In this document: one piece after another, positions 7,537 to 17,336 of the stretch
How positions within the stretch are numbered: position 1 is the stretch's first letter
Layout: the number at the start of each line of letters is the position of its first letter
Origin: Lachnospira multipara LB2003
Lineage (GTDB): Bacteria > Bacillota > Clostridia > Lachnospirales > Lachnospiraceae
DNA: 64,000 nucleotides
Direction of reading: 5' to 3'
Assembly (NCBI RefSeq): GCF_000702205.1
Contig: NZ_JNKW01000007.1
Coordinates: 1-64,000, forward strand
The notes under the pieces: model-generated
What the model was told of the DNA's origin: nothing
The model's input: the letters and a program-made list of their open reading frames with translations, nothing else
Databases searched by the model: none
Position numbers and translations under genes: made by a program

Positions 7537-10167
7537 ATGGCTTTAATAAACGGACAAAATAAAAGACCGGTAAAAACTGTTAATAGAGCAAATACAAAAA
7601 AAGCTAAGGAAGCAGGCAAAACTAAGCCTGATACTAATAAAAAATCAGCTAAGAAAGAAGAGACAGAAGAATATGGCTTAAAGGAAGAAGTGGTGATTTT
7701 AAGCGCTTTTGCCTGTGCTGCTATCTTAGTTTTAAGTAATTTTGAACTTGCGGGTTCAGTAGGTAGGGCAATAAAGTGGATTTTATTTGGCTTTATTGGC
7801 GTCATGGAATATTTTTTCCCATTTGTTGCGGCAGGTACAATCATTTTTTTATCAGTTAATAAAAAATATATTAAGGCAGCTAGAATTAAATCTATAGCTG
7901 TTTATGGACTTATGGTTGTTCTTGCGGGAATGTGGCAAAGAATCACTAATTATCCAAGAATTGATGGTAATATTTTTGACTTTTTTACAATTTGTGCCAA
8001 TGAAAAAAGAGGTGGCGGATTTTTTGGAGGCTTAATATGTAAGATTCTCCACCCATTAGGGGCAGTGGGCTCTTTTGTAATTATGCTTGCCCTTTTAATA
8101 ATTTGCATTGTAGTAATAACAGAGAAATCCTTTATTAAGGGTATGAAAAATGCGAAGAATAAGAGTACAGAATTTTTAAAAGTTGCTAAGGAAGAATATA
8201 GTAATTACAGGGAATCAAATAGATTAGAACTTGAAAATGCACAAGATGACTTTGATGGAGATTTAGAAGAAACAAATAAAGAGAAAACTAGTGATTCCCT
8301 AAGGAATAAGGTTAAGAGTGTATCTAGAATGGGTAAAAAAGCCCGTGGTGTCACAAGTGATATCTTAATTACTGATACAGCTACAAAGCCTGAAGATGAA
8401 GACGTTGACATTGAAGGAATTAATAGATCTAGCGCTGAAACGGACGAGTATAGCGATGATATTTATGATCCAAATGATAATACTCAGATTTTTAATGGCT
8501 TTGATTCTAGTTTGATTGAAGATGAGATAGAAGGAAATCATGATGATTTAGAGCCTAATAAAGAGCAAGAGGCATTTGAAAGTGATGAAATTCCAAGCGT
8601 TAATGATAATGCAACAAGAGAGGCTCTTACAGACACATATGCTAATCCTAAATCAAAAAATGATGATGCCACAAAGAGTCATTTAAAGTATAGAAAGCCA
8701 GATATTAACTGCCTTAACAAGAGCAAACAAAAGGCTGTACTTGGTTGCGTTAAGGGAAAGAATGACGAAATTGCTAATACCCTAAGACAGACTCTTCTTA
8801 ATTTTGGGGTAGCAGTTGATGTTGTGGGAATTAGTTATGGCCCATCGGTTACAAGATACGAAATTCAGCCAGAACAAGGTGTTAAGGTAAGTAAGATTGT
8901 ATCCTTAGCTGATGATATTAAATTAAGCCTTGCGGCAGCAGATATTAGAATTGAGGCACCTATTCCTGGTAAGTCAGCAATTGGTATTGAAGTGCCAAAT
9001 AAAGAGCCTGTAGCAGTTGGTCTAAGAGAATTAATTGAATCCAAGGAATTTAAAAATAGTAAGTCAAAGCTTGTATTTGCCACAGGTAGAGATATTGCAG
9101 GTAAGGTTATTTTAGCTGATATTGCTAAGATGCCACATATGTTAATTGCTGGTGCCACAGGTTCAGGTAAGTCGGTATGTATTAACACAATTATTACAAG
9201 TATTTTATACAACGCTTCTCCAGAAGATGTACGAATGATTCTTGTAGATCCTAAGGTTGTTGAACTTAGTGTTTATAATGGAATTCCGCATTTGGCAGAA
9301 AAAGTTGTTACAGATCCTAAGGAAGCTGCTAAGGCACTTAACTGGGCTGTAATTGAAATGGACAGAAGATATAAGGATTTTGCTAAGTATGGAGTTAGAA
9401 ATCTAGAGGGTTATAACGAGAAGGTGGCAAAGGGAGAAGTAATAGATGATGCAGGTGAAGTAATAAAGGATAAGAAACCTCAGATTTTAATTATTATTGA
9501 TGAGCTTGCAGATCTTATGATGGTTTCAGCTAATGAAGTTGAAGATGCAATTTGTAGACTTGCTCAGCTAGCAAGAGCGGCAGGTATTCATATGGTAATT
9601 GCAACTCAAAGACCATCAGTTAATGTAGTAACAGGACTTATTAAGGCCAATGTTCCGTCAAGAATCGCTTTTGCAGTATCATCAGGTGTGGATTCAAGAA
9701 CAATTCTTGATATGAACGGTGCAGAAAAATTGCTGGGAAAGGGCGATATGCTTTACTTCCCATCTAATATTCCTAAGCCTATTAGAGTTCAGGGAGCCTT
9801 TGTTACAGATAACGAAGTAGCAGCAATAGTTGAGGATGTAAAGAAGAAAAATCCACCTGTTGTATATGATGAGAGTATTTCAAAAACAGAAATAGGCGCT
9901 GCATTTGTGGGACAATCTAGTGCTAGTGATGACAGAGACTCTTTATTTGCAGATGCTGGTAGATTTGTTATTGAGAACGAAAAGGGTTCAATTGGAATGC
10001 TTCAAAGACACTTTAAAATTGGCTTTAATAGAGCAGGAAGAATTATGGATCAGTTATTTGAGGCTGGTGTTGTTGGTCAGGAAATGGGTACAAAACCAAG
10101 AAAAATTGAAATGAGTATAGCAGATTTTGAAAAAATGCTTGGGTCTAATCCAGGGCAAAGTGCCTAA
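7537..10167 (+). CDS. ftsK: DNA translocase FtsK/SpoIIIE
   Basis: This septum-anchored hexameric DNA pump clears and segregates chromosome termini during division or sporulation. The 876-aa protein has a Lys-rich N-terminus, about four membrane segments (residues ~50-210), a long acidic linker (~210-385), then the motor. The alpha/beta motor contains a P-loop GATGSGKSVC (~535-545), LVDPKVVELS (~570) and IIIDELADLMM (~650, Walker B). The C-terminal winged-helix gamma domain (~805-865, with GSIGMLQRHFKIGFNRA) reads polar DNA guide sequences. The start ATG follows GGGAGGGA. The sequence does not separate FtsK from SpoIIIE function. It has its own promoter. Confidence 0.95.
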   Translation: MALINGQNKRPVKTVNRANTKKAKEAGKTKPDTNKKSAKKEETEEYGLKEEVVILSAFACAAILVLSNFELAGSVGRAIKWILFGFIGVMEYFFPFVAAGTIIFLSVNKKYIKAARIKSIAVYGLMVVLAGMWQRITNYPRIDGNIFDFFTICANEKRGGGFFGGLICKILHPLGAVGSFVIMLALLIICIVVITEKSFIKGMKNAKNKSTEFLKVAKEEYSNYRESNRLELENAQDDFDGDLEETNKEKTSDSLRNKVKSVSRMGKKARGVTSDILITDTATKPEDEDVDIEGINRSSAETDEYSDDIYDPNDNTQIFNGFDSSLIEDEIEGNHDDLEPNKEQEAFESDEIPSVNDNATREALTDTYANPKSKNDDATKSHLKYRKPDINCLNKSKQKAVLGCVKGKNDEIANTLRQTLLNFGVAVDVVGISYGPSVTRYEIQPEQGVKVSKIVSLADDIKLSLAAADIRIEAPIPGKSAIGIEVPNKEPVAVGLRELIESKEFKNSKSKLVFATGRDIAGKVILADIAKMPHMLIAGATGSGKSVCINTIITSILYNASPEDVRMILVDPKVVELSVYNGIPHLAEKVVTDPKEAAKALNWAVIEMDRRYKDFAKYGVRNLEGYNEKVAKGEVIDDAGEVIKDKKPQILIIIDELADLMMVSANEVEDAICRLAQLARAAGIHMVIATQRPSVNVVTGLIKANVPSRIAFAVSSGVDSRTILDMNGAEKLLGKGDMLYFPSNIPKPIRVQGAFVTDNEVAAIVEDVKKKNPPVVYDESISKTEIGAAFVGQSSASDDRDSLFADAGRFVIENEKGSIGMLQRHFKIGFNRAGRIMDQLFEAGVVGQEMGTKPRKIEMSIADFEKMLGSNPGQSA

Positions 10168-10262
10168 TGCCTAATAAAAATAAATCAAAAAAATATTAAA
10201 TGATTGTTTTTGAAAGGCTGGGTTAAAAATGTGACCGAGTTAGTATTTATGCTAATTTGCAA

Positions 10263-10291
10263 TTGTTTGACTGCTTACATTATGGTACAAT
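10263..10291 (+). promoter_or_regulatory. Possible fhs promoter
   Basis: -35 TTGTTT (10263-10268), 17-bp spacer, -10 TACAAT (10286-10291), about 45 nt before the fhs start. No clear terminator follows ftsK, so read-through is also possible. Confidence 0.5.
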
Positions 10292-10337
10292 CAACATGCG
10301 TTTAAAAAACGTATCTTTTAATTTTTGGAGGATTTGT

Positions 10338-12017
10338 ATGGCAATTAAAAGTGATATTGAAATCGCACAGGAAGCAAAATTAAAACACATTAAGGAAGTA
10401 GCTAGTTTAGTAGGCATTTCAGAAGATGATCTTGAAATGTATGGTAAATATAAGGCTAAGATTTCTGATGAGGCAATCAAGAGAGTTTCTAAGAACAAAG
10501 ATGGAAAATTGGTTTTAGTAACTGCTATTAATCCAACTCCAGCAGGAGAAGGAAAGACAACTATTAGTATTGGTCTTACACAGGCTCTTAATAAGATGGG
10601 TAAGAAAGCAATGGCGGCTTTAAGAGAACCATCACTTGGACCATGTTTTGGTATTAAGGGAGGAGCAGCAGGTGGCGGATACGCACAAGTTGTCCCAATG
10701 GAAGATTTGAATTTACACTTTACAGGAGATTTCCATGCAATTACATCGGCTAACAACCTATTAGCTGCAATGTTAGATAATCATATCCATCATGGAAATG
10801 AATTGGATATTGATGTTAATAATATAGTCTGGAAGAGATGTCTAGACATGAATGATAGAGCTCTACGAAATATAGTAGTAGGACTTGGAGAAAAAACAGA
10901 TGGCGTTCCAAGACAGGATCATTTTATTATAACTGTTGCATCTGAAATTATGGCTATTCTTTGCTTAGCTAATGATATGGCAGATTTAAAGGAAAGATTA
11001 GGTAAAATAATTGTTGCATATAATAGAAGTGGAGATCCTGTAACAGCAAATGATCTTGGTGCAACAGGTGCCATGGCAGCACTTTTAAAGGATGCTATTA
11101 AGCCTAATATGGTTCAGACATTAGAGAATACACCAGTGTTAGTACATGGCGGCCCTTTTGCTAATATTGCACATGGATGTAATTCAGTAAGAGCAACTAA
11201 GCTATCTTTAAAACTTGCTGATATTACAGTAACAGAGGCAGGTTTTGGTGCTGACTTAGGAGCAGAAAAATTCTTAGATATTAAGTGTCGTATGGCAGGT
11301 CTTAAGCCTGATGCAGTAGTTTTAGTTGCTACTGTAAGAGCACTAAAGTATAATGGTGGAGTTGCAAAGCAAGATTTAAATGAAGAAAATCTTGAAGCAC
11401 TTAAAAAAGGAATTGTTAATCTAGATAAGCATATTGAGAATATTCATAAATTTGGTATTCCAGTTGTTGTTACACTTAATTCTTTTGTTAGCGATACAGA
11501 AGCAGAATATGCATTTATTAAGGAGCATTGCGAAGCTCTTGGATGTGAGTTTGCATTAGCTAATGTATGGGCTAAAGGCGGCGAGGGCGGCATTGAACTT
11601 GCAACTAAAGTCCTTGAAACATTAGAGAATAAGGAAAGTAATTATAAGCCAATATATTCTCTTGATTTATCCCTTGAGGATAAGATTGAAACAATCGCTA
11701 AGGAAATATATGGTGCAGCTTCAGTAAGTTTTGATACAAAGGCTAGAAAGGCTCTAGATAAGATTACACAAATGGGCTATTCTAATTTACCAATTTGTAT
11801 GGCTAAGACTCAATATTCATTATCAGATGATGCTAGTTTATTAGGAAGACCAACAGGCTTTAATATAAATGTAAGAGAAGTATATGTTAATGCAGGTGCA
11901 GGTTTTGTAGTTTGCTTAACTGGTAAAATTCTTACAATGCCAGGTCTACCCAAAAAACCAGCAGCACTTGGAATTGATTACGATGAAGAAGCTGATAGAA
12001 TAACAGGATTATTCTAA
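10338..12017 (+). CDS. fhs: Formate-tetrahydrofolate ligase
   Basis: The enzyme joins formate to tetrahydrofolate with ATP to make 10-formyl-THF, feeding purine and formyl-Met synthesis and one-carbon metabolism in anaerobes. At 559 aa it has full length. The P-loop [15 protein letters not shown] (~63-77) and conserved segments such as [22 protein letters not shown] (~98-119) are clear. ATG 10338 has TTGGAGG upstream; the longer in-frame start at 10257 overlaps the promoter and is rejected. The C-terminal [11 protein letters not shown] is also conserved. Downstream fmt uses the 10-formyl-THF product. Confidence 0.96.
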   Translation: MAIKSDIEIAQEAKLKHIKEVASLVGISEDDLEMYGKYKAKISDEAIKRVSKNKDGKLVLVTAINPTPAGEGKTTISIGLTQALNKMGKKAMAALREPSLGPCFGIKGGAAGGGYAQVVPMEDLNLHFTGDFHAITSANNLLAAMLDNHIHHGNELDIDVNNIVWKRCLDMNDRALRNIVVGLGEKTDGVPRQDHFIITVASEIMAILCLANDMADLKERLGKIIVAYNRSGDPVTANDLGATGAMAALLKDAIKPNMVQTLENTPVLVHGGPFANIAHGCNSVRATKLSLKLADITVTEAGFGADLGAEKFLDIKCRMAGLKPDAVVLVATVRALKYNGGVAKQDLNEENLEALKKGIVNLDKHIENIHKFGIPVVVTLNSFVSDTEAEYAFIKEHCEALGCEFALANVWAKGGEGGIELATKVLETLENKESNYKPIYSLDLSLEDKIETIAKEIYGAASVSFDTKARKALDKITQMGYSNLPICMAKTQYSLSDDASLLGRPTGFNINVREVYVNAGAGFVVCLTGKILTMPGLPKKPAALGIDYDEEADRITGLF

Positions 12018-12077
12018 GTGAATAAAAAAGACATTTGCTTATATTGAAAACAAAATCTAGTAAATTAATTAGAAATT

Positions 12078-12111
12078 GGAGGACAAGTTTTTAACTTGTT
12101 ATGAGATTATG
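12078..12111 (+). promoter_or_regulatory. murE ribosome site with a hairpin between SD and start codon
   Basis: GGAGG (12078-12082) is followed at once by a perfect 7-bp hairpin: ACAAGTT (12083-12089), loop TTT, AACTTGT (12093-12099). The in-frame ATG is at 12109. Linear spacing is 26 nt, but with the hairpin folded it becomes about 9 nt, the usual optimum. A short ATGAGATTATGA frame at 12101 overlaps the start. This decides the murE start and may regulate it. Confidence 0.65.
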
Positions 12112-13611
12112 ATTTTATCAGAGATATTAAAAAAATGTACAGAAAACGAATGCACTAACTTTACTTATGAGTTAGTAAAAGGAAGAGAAGATATTTTTGT
12201 TACAAATGTTACATCAGATTCTAGAAAAGTAGAAGAAGATGGGGTTTTTGTAGCAATAAAGGGTGCTGTAGTGGATGGACATAAATTCATAGGGAATGTT
12301 TTAGGAAAAGCTAAGGCAATCGTAGTAGATAAAGATGCTACACTACCAGAAACACCTGATGATTTAACAATTATTGCTACAGATAATACTCGTTTAGCAC
12401 TAGCTTTAATGTCAGCTGCTAATTATGGTAACCCTGATAAAGAACTTTTTACAATTGGAATTACAGGAACTAAAGGAAAGACTACAACAACATACATGAT
12501 TAAAAATGTTTTGGAAAATTGTGGTATTAAGACAGGTCTTATAGGAACAATTGAAACAATTATTGGTGAGGAACATATTCCATCAGAGAATACTACACCA
12601 GAATCAAGCCAGATTCATGAGACATTTAGAAAAATGGTAAATGCTGGTTGTGAGGCTGTTGTAATGGAAGTTTCAAGTCAGGGACTTAAATTAGATAGAA
12701 CAGCAGGTATTATGTTTAATATAGGCGTATTTACAAACCTTGAGCCAGATCATATTGGACCAAATGAACATGCTGATTTTGAAGAATATTTAGAATGTAA
12801 GGCTAAGTTATTTAGACAGTGTACAACAGGTATTGTTAATGCAGATGATGAGCATGTTTCAAAAATTATTGAAAAGGCAACTTGTAAAATAGAGACATAT
12901 GGAATTGATAAGGATGCTGATTTAAAGGCTGATAACATAGAACTTTTCCATGAGGGTGGCAATATTGGCTTAACATATAAATTAACAGGAAAAGCTATGG
13001 ATGAAGATTTAGATGTAAAATTAAATCTTCCAGGTAGATTTTCAGTATATAACTCACTTTCAGCCATTGCAGTAACAAGACATTTTAATGTTTCAAATGA
13101 GAATTTATTAAAGACTTTATTAGATGTTAAGGTAAAGGGTAGAATTGAGTTAGTAAAAGTATCTGACAAATTTAGTTTAATGATAGACTATGCACATAAT
13201 GCTATGTCCCTTGAGAGCTTACTTACAACACTTAGGGAATATAATCCACATAGAATTGTAACTTTATTTGGTTGTGGTGGTAACAGATCAAGAGATAGAC
13301 GATTTGAAATGGGTGAAGTTTCAGGTAGATTATCGGATTTAACAATTATTACTTCAGATAATCCAAGAGATGAGGAACCAGAAGCAATTATACAGGATAT
13401 AATTACTGGTATTTCAAAGACAAATGGAAAGCATGTGGATATAGTTAATCGTAAGGAAGCTATTAAATATGCAATTGCTAATGGTGAGCCAGGTGATATT
13501 ATTGTTCTTGCAGGAAAAGGACATGAGGATTACCAGATAATTAAAGGCGTTAAGCATCATATGGATGAAAGAGAGTTAATTGCAGAGGTATTAGAAGAAC
13601 TTAAGAGGTAA
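12109..13611 (+). CDS. murE: UDP-N-acetylmuramoyl-tripeptide synthetase MurE (meso-DAP type)
   Basis: This Mur ligase adds the third amino acid to UDP-MurNAc-L-Ala-D-Glu in peptidoglycan precursor synthesis. The start MILSEILKKC fits the family's N-terminus; the frame opens earlier with a TTG that is part of the ribosome site. It is 500 aa long. Motifs: TSDSRKV (~residue 35, UDP site), GITGTKGKTTTTY (~117, ATP loop), and the carbamylated-Lys region ECKAKLF. SDNPRDEEP (~415) is the DNPR signature of meso-diaminopimelate-adding enzymes, so the cell wall is predicted to be DAP-type. It lies outside the dcw cluster and is followed after 2 nt by priA. Confidence 0.94.
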   Translation: MILSEILKKCTENECTNFTYELVKGREDIFVTNVTSDSRKVEEDGVFVAIKGAVVDGHKFIGNVLGKAKAIVVDKDATLPETPDDLTIIATDNTRLALALMSAANYGNPDKELFTIGITGTKGKTTTTYMIKNVLENCGIKTGLIGTIETIIGEEHIPSENTTPESSQIHETFRKMVNAGCEAVVMEVSSQGLKLDRTAGIMFNIGVFTNLEPDHIGPNEHADFEEYLECKAKLFRQCTTGIVNADDEHVSKIIEKATCKIETYGIDKDADLKADNIELFHEGGNIGLTYKLTGKAMDEDLDVKLNLPGRFSVYNSLSAIAVTRHFNVSNENLLKTLLDVKVKGRIELVKVSDKFSLMIDYAHNAMSLESLLTTLREYNPHRIVTLFGCGGNRSRDRRFEMGEVSGRLSDLTIITSDNPRDEEPEAIIQDIITGISKTNGKHVDIVNRKEAIKYAIANGEPGDIIVLAGKGHEDYQIIKGVKHHMDERELIAEVLEELKR

Positions 13612-13613
13612 AA

Positions 13614-15827
13614 ATGTTTGCTGATATAATAATAGATATATCTCATGAACAACTAGATAGAACTTTTCAATACAATATCCCGGATAATCTCCGGGATATT
13701 GTTAAGATTGGAAGCCAGGTTAGAATCCCTTTTGGAAGAGGAAATAAACTTATTACAGGTTATGTTATTGATATAACAAGTAAAGCAAATTATCCAGTGG
13801 ATAAGATAAAGAATATTGAATCTTGTCTAGAAGATAGGGTAGGAATAGCAAGTGATATGATTAATCTAGCTTACTGGATTAAGAAAAATTTTGCATCAAC
13901 AATGAACCAGGCTTTAAAGACTGTAATTCCTGTAAAGGATAAAGTGGGTCCTAAGGAAAAGAAAAGTGTAGTTTTAAAGGTAACTAAAGAAAAAGCAGTT
14001 ATCCTAAATGAAACATACAAAAAGAAGAATTCAAAGGCCAAAGTTAGACTAATAGAGGCTTTGATAGAAGAACCAGTGCTTGAAATGGAAATAATAAGAA
14101 ATAAGTTAAATATTTCTACATCAACCATTAATTTGCTAGAAAAAGATAACGTAATTGAAGTAACTACTAAGAAGTATTATAGAAATCCTGTTAAGGACAA
14201 TGATGCTTTTAAGAAAAATAAGGCTATTGTGCTAAATAAAGAACAAGAAGAGGCAGCTAATACAATTAAAAAAGATGTAGAGGAACAAAGATATAATACT
14301 TATTTATTACATGGAGTTACAGGAAGTGGTAAGACAGAGGTTTATCTAGATGTAATTAAAGAGGTTATTGATGAGGGTAAGCAAGCAATTGTGCTTATTC
14401 CAGAAATTGCTCTTACATTTCAGACAGTGCTTAGGTTTTATCATAGATTTGGTAGTAAGGTTTCAATTCTAAATTCGAAGATGTCTAAGGGTGAGAGATA
14501 TGACCAGTTTTTGCGAAGCATGAAGGGAGAAATAAGTGTAATTATAGGGCCTAGATCCGCACTTTTTACACCATTTCCTAATCTTGGCTTAATAGTAATT
14601 GATGAAGAGCACGAAGGTGCTTATAAATCAGATAAGACACCAAGATATCATGCAAGACCTGTGGCAATTCATATTGCAAAGAATAAGCAGATTCCAGTTA
14701 TTCTTGGTTCTGCAACCCCTAGCATAGAAAGTTATGAATTGGCCAAAAGAGGCGAATATAAGCTTATAACGCTAAATAATAGAGCAGGAAATGCAACTCT
14801 TCCAAAGATTTATGTGGAGGATATGAGAAGAGAGCTTCAAATGGGAAATCGCTCGGTTTTTAGTAAGCGTTTACAAAGCTTAATAGTAGATAGATTAGAA
14901 AAAAAGCAGCAAATAATGCTGTTTTTAAATAAAAGAGGTGTTGCAGGATTTATTTCTTGTAGATCTTGTGGACATGTAATGAAGTGCCCACACTGCGATA
15001 TTTCTCTAACAGCGCATAATAATGGGAAATTAATGTGTCATTACTGTGGTTATGAGCAGCCAAATGTTACTATATGTCCAGAGTGTGGTTCTAAATATAT
15101 TGCAGGTTTTAGAGCGGGTACACAGGCCTTAGAAAGTCTTATTAATAAGATGTATCCGACGGCTAAGGTACTAAGAATGGATATGGATACAACTAAGAAT
15201 AAGGGGGGACATGAAAAAATCCTTGAGCAGTTTGCAAATCACGAAGCTGATATCTTAGTTGGAACACAGATGATTGTTAAGGGACATGATTTTCCAGATG
15301 TTACACTTGTGGGAATAGTGGCAGCAGATATGTCATTATACGCAGGGGATTATAGAGCTCCTGAGGTTACTTTCCAGTTACTTACACAAAGTGCTGGCAG
15401 GGCTGGTAGAGGTAATAAAAAAGGTGAGGTTGTTATACAGACCTATACACCAGAACATTACAGTATAGAGACTGCAGCTAATCAGGATTATATAGGCTTT
15501 TATGAGCAGGAAATTGCTTATAGAAAATTACTTGGTTATCCACCAATAATAAATATGCTAAAAATAACAGTATCAAGCGCATCTGAGGAGGCTCTAGATG
15601 AGGCTAGTAATTTACTAAAGGATAGGGCTAGTAACTTAGATAATTCCATAGTTTTAGGACCTAGCAAAGCAAATATTTATAAAATTAATGATATTTTTAG
15701 CAAAGTTATATATATTCGTAATAAAGAATATGATAAACTAACGTTGATATATGAGAACTTGGATGCTTATGTAGTAGGTAATCCTAAATTTAGAAATGTT
15801 AGTGTGAATTATGATTTTAATGCTTAG
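13614..15827 (+). CDS. priA: Primosomal protein N' (replication restart helicase PriA)
   Basis: PriA reloads the replisome at stalled forks: an ATP-driven 3'-5' helicase that recognises branched DNA. At 737 aa it has full length. After the N-terminal DNA-binding region come HGVTGSGKTEVYL (~233-245, Walker A), VIDEEHEG (~328, DEAH-type box), GSATPS (motif III), and four CxxC pairs (SCRSCG, KCPHCD, MCHYCG, ICPECG, ~447-490) binding two zinc ions. QSAGRAGRG (~600) is helicase motif VI. It starts 2 nt after murE using a ribosome site inside the murE end (AAGAGGT). A strong hairpin lies at codons ~21-29. Confidence 0.96.
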   Translation: MFADIIIDISHEQLDRTFQYNIPDNLRDIVKIGSQVRIPFGRGNKLITGYVIDITSKANYPVDKIKNIESCLEDRVGIASDMINLAYWIKKNFASTMNQALKTVIPVKDKVGPKEKKSVVLKVTKEKAVILNETYKKKNSKAKVRLIEALIEEPVLEMEIIRNKLNISTSTINLLEKDNVIEVTTKKYYRNPVKDNDAFKKNKAIVLNKEQEEAANTIKKDVEEQRYNTYLLHGVTGSGKTEVYLDVIKEVIDEGKQAIVLIPEIALTFQTVLRFYHRFGSKVSILNSKMSKGERYDQFLRSMKGEISVIIGPRSALFTPFPNLGLIVIDEEHEGAYKSDKTPRYHARPVAIHIAKNKQIPVILGSATPSIESYELAKRGEYKLITLNNRAGNATLPKIYVEDMRRELQMGNRSVFSKRLQSLIVDRLEKKQQIMLFLNKRGVAGFISCRSCGHVMKCPHCDISLTAHNNGKLMCHYCGYEQPNVTICPECGSKYIAGFRAGTQALESLINKMYPTAKVLRMDMDTTKNKGGHEKILEQFANHEADILVGTQMIVKGHDFPDVTLVGIVAADMSLYAGDYRAPEVTFQLLTQSAGRAGRGNKKGEVVIQTYTPEHYSIETAANQDYIGFYEQEIAYRKLLGYPPIINMLKITVSSASEEALDEASNLLKDRASNLDNSIVLGPSKANIYKINDIFSKVIYIRNKEYDKLTLIYENLDAYVVGNPKFRNVSVNYDFNA
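13674..13700 (+). other. Intragenic hairpin at the 5' end of priA
   Basis: AATATCCCGG (13674-13683) pairs perfectly with CCGGGATATT (13691-13700) around a 7-nt loop, 60 nt after the start codon. It is GC-rich against an AT-rich background and has no T-run. Confidence 0.75.
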
Positions 15828-15852
15828 TAAATAAGCGGATAGGAGAAATAAA

Positions 15853-16323
15853 ATGGCAATTAGAAATATTAGAGAATTAGGTGATGATACACTTAGAGCT
15901 GAGTGTAAAGAAATTAAGGAAATGACACCTAGAATTAAGGAATTAATTGAAGATATGTTTGAAACAATGTATGAGGCTAATGGTGTAGGTCTTGCAGCTC
16001 CTCAGGTTGGTATTAGAAAAAGACTTGTAGTAATTGACTGTGGTGATGATCCATTAGTACTTATTAACCCAGTTGTATTAGAAACTAGCGGTTCACAGAC
16101 AGGTCAGGAAGGCTGTCTTTCTGTACCAGGCAAGGTAGGAATTGTAACACGTCCAAATTACGCTAAAGTTAAGGCTCTTGATGAGAACATGGAAGAAATT
16201 ATTGTTGAAGGTGAAGAATTACTTGCAAGATGTATGCTTCATGAAATCGATCATTTAAATGGAATTATGTATGTAGATAAGGTTGAAGGCGAGTTAATGG
16301 ATGTTGACTATGATGAAGACTAA
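15853..16323 (+). CDS. def: Peptide deformylase
   Basis: This metalloenzyme removes the formyl group from the N-terminal Met of new proteins at the ribosome. The 156-aa protein carries all three family motifs: GVGLAAPQVG (~44-53), EGCLSVPG (~86-93) and MLHEIDHLNG (~128-137). The Cys of motif 2 and the two His of motif 3 bind the metal; the Glu is catalytic. The C-terminus is short and acidic. ATG follows TAGGAGA. It precedes fmt, which adds the formyl group that def later removes, the classical pairing. Confidence 0.97.
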   Translation: MAIRNIRELGDDTLRAECKEIKEMTPRIKELIEDMFETMYEANGVGLAAPQVGIRKRLVVIDCGDDPLVLINPVVLETSGSQTGQEGCLSVPGKVGIVTRPNYAKVKALDENMEEIIVEGEELLARCMLHEIDHLNGIMYVDKVEGELMDVDYDED

Positions 16324-16354
16324 TTAAGACTAATCTAGGAAAAGAGGAATTTAA

Positions 16355-17308
16355 GTGAAGGTTATTTTTATGGGAACACCGGATTTTTCGGTGGGAACTT
16401 TAGAAGAAATTATAAAAGCAGGCCATGAGGTTATGGCAGTAGTTACACAGCCAGACAAACCAAAGGGAAGAGGTAAAGCCCTACAGTATTCTCCAGTAAA
16501 GGAGGCAGCCCTTTCACACAATTTAGAAGTGCTACAGCCAGTTAAGGCAAGGGATGAGGCTTTTATTGAAAAATTAAGACAATATAATGCAGATGTATTT
16601 GTAGTTGTGGCTTATGGCCAGATTTTACCTAAAGAAATTATAGATATGCCAAAGTATGGATGCATTAATGTACATGCTTCTCTACTTCCAAAATATAGAG
16701 GTGCAGCACCTATTCAATATGCAGTAATTGATGGTTGCGAGTATTCAGGTGTTACAACAATGTTAATGGATGAAGGCCTTGATACAGGTGATATTTTATT
16801 GGTATCTAAGGTTAAGTTAGATGAGAAAGAAACAGGTGGTTCTCTTTTTGATAAATTAGAAGATGTTGGAGCTAAGTTATTAGTTACAACACTTTCTAAG
16901 TTAGAAGATGGTACAATCACAAGAACTAAGCAGATTGAGGAAGATTCAACTTATGTTAAGATGATTAAAAAGAGCATGGGTAAAATTGATTTTAATAAGT
17001 CAGCTATTGAAATAGAAAGACTTATTAGAGGTTTAAACCCATGGCCTTCAGCTTATACATCTCTAGATGGTAAGACATTTAAGATTTGGGAAGCTAATTG
17101 CTTAACTGATGTGGAATATGATTCATCTAAGTTGACTGAGATTAAGCCTGGAATGGTAATTAAAATCAATAAAAATTCTTTTGTAATAAAATGCAAGGAA
17201 GGCTATCTAGAAGCTTTAAGCGTACAGCTTGAAGGTAAGAAAAGAATGGATGCAGGTTCATTCTTAAGAGGATATAACTTAGAAGAAGGTACTATTTTTA
17301 ATTCATAA
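16355..17308 (+). CDS. fmt: Methionyl-tRNA formyltransferase
   Basis: The enzyme transfers the formyl group from 10-formyl-THF to Met-tRNA-fMet. It begins with GTG at 16355, preceded by AAAGAGG at good distance; the N-terminal MKVIFMGTPDFSV is the family's standard start. The catalytic domain has the INVHASLLPKYRGAAPIQ stretch (~residues 104-121, catalytic Asn/His) and DTGDIL (~143). The C-terminal OB-fold domain binds the tRNA (region of residues ~205-317, beginning RLIRGLNPWPSAY). The length of 317 aa is usual. Confidence 0.96.
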   Translation: MKVIFMGTPDFSVGTLEEIIKAGHEVMAVVTQPDKPKGRGKALQYSPVKEAALSHNLEVLQPVKARDEAFIEKLRQYNADVFVVVAYGQILPKEIIDMPKYGCINVHASLLPKYRGAAPIQYAVIDGCEYSGVTTMLMDEGLDTGDILLVSKVKLDEKETGGSLFDKLEDVGAKLLVTTLSKLEDGTITRTKQIEEDSTYVKMIKKSMGKIDFNKSAIEIERLIRGLNPWPSAYTSLDGKTFKIWEANCLTDVEYDSSKLTEIKPGMVIKINKNSFVIKCKEGYLEALSVQLEGKKRMDAGSFLRGYNLEEGTIFNS

Positions 17309-17336
17309 AGACTTTTAAGGGCGAGGTGACTAATTT

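Noticed and set aside
10168-10337. Folate riboswitch before fhs
   Set aside because: No convincing paired core was recognisable; only a plain promoter and a short leader.
10280-10756. 158-aa minus-strand frame over fhs
   Set aside because: Shadow of a strongly conserved gene; no start signals.
12076-12108. TTG 12076 as the murE start
   Set aside because: The TTG is the first part of the Shine-Dalgarno (TTGGAGG). The MurE N-terminus fits MILSEILKK from 12109.
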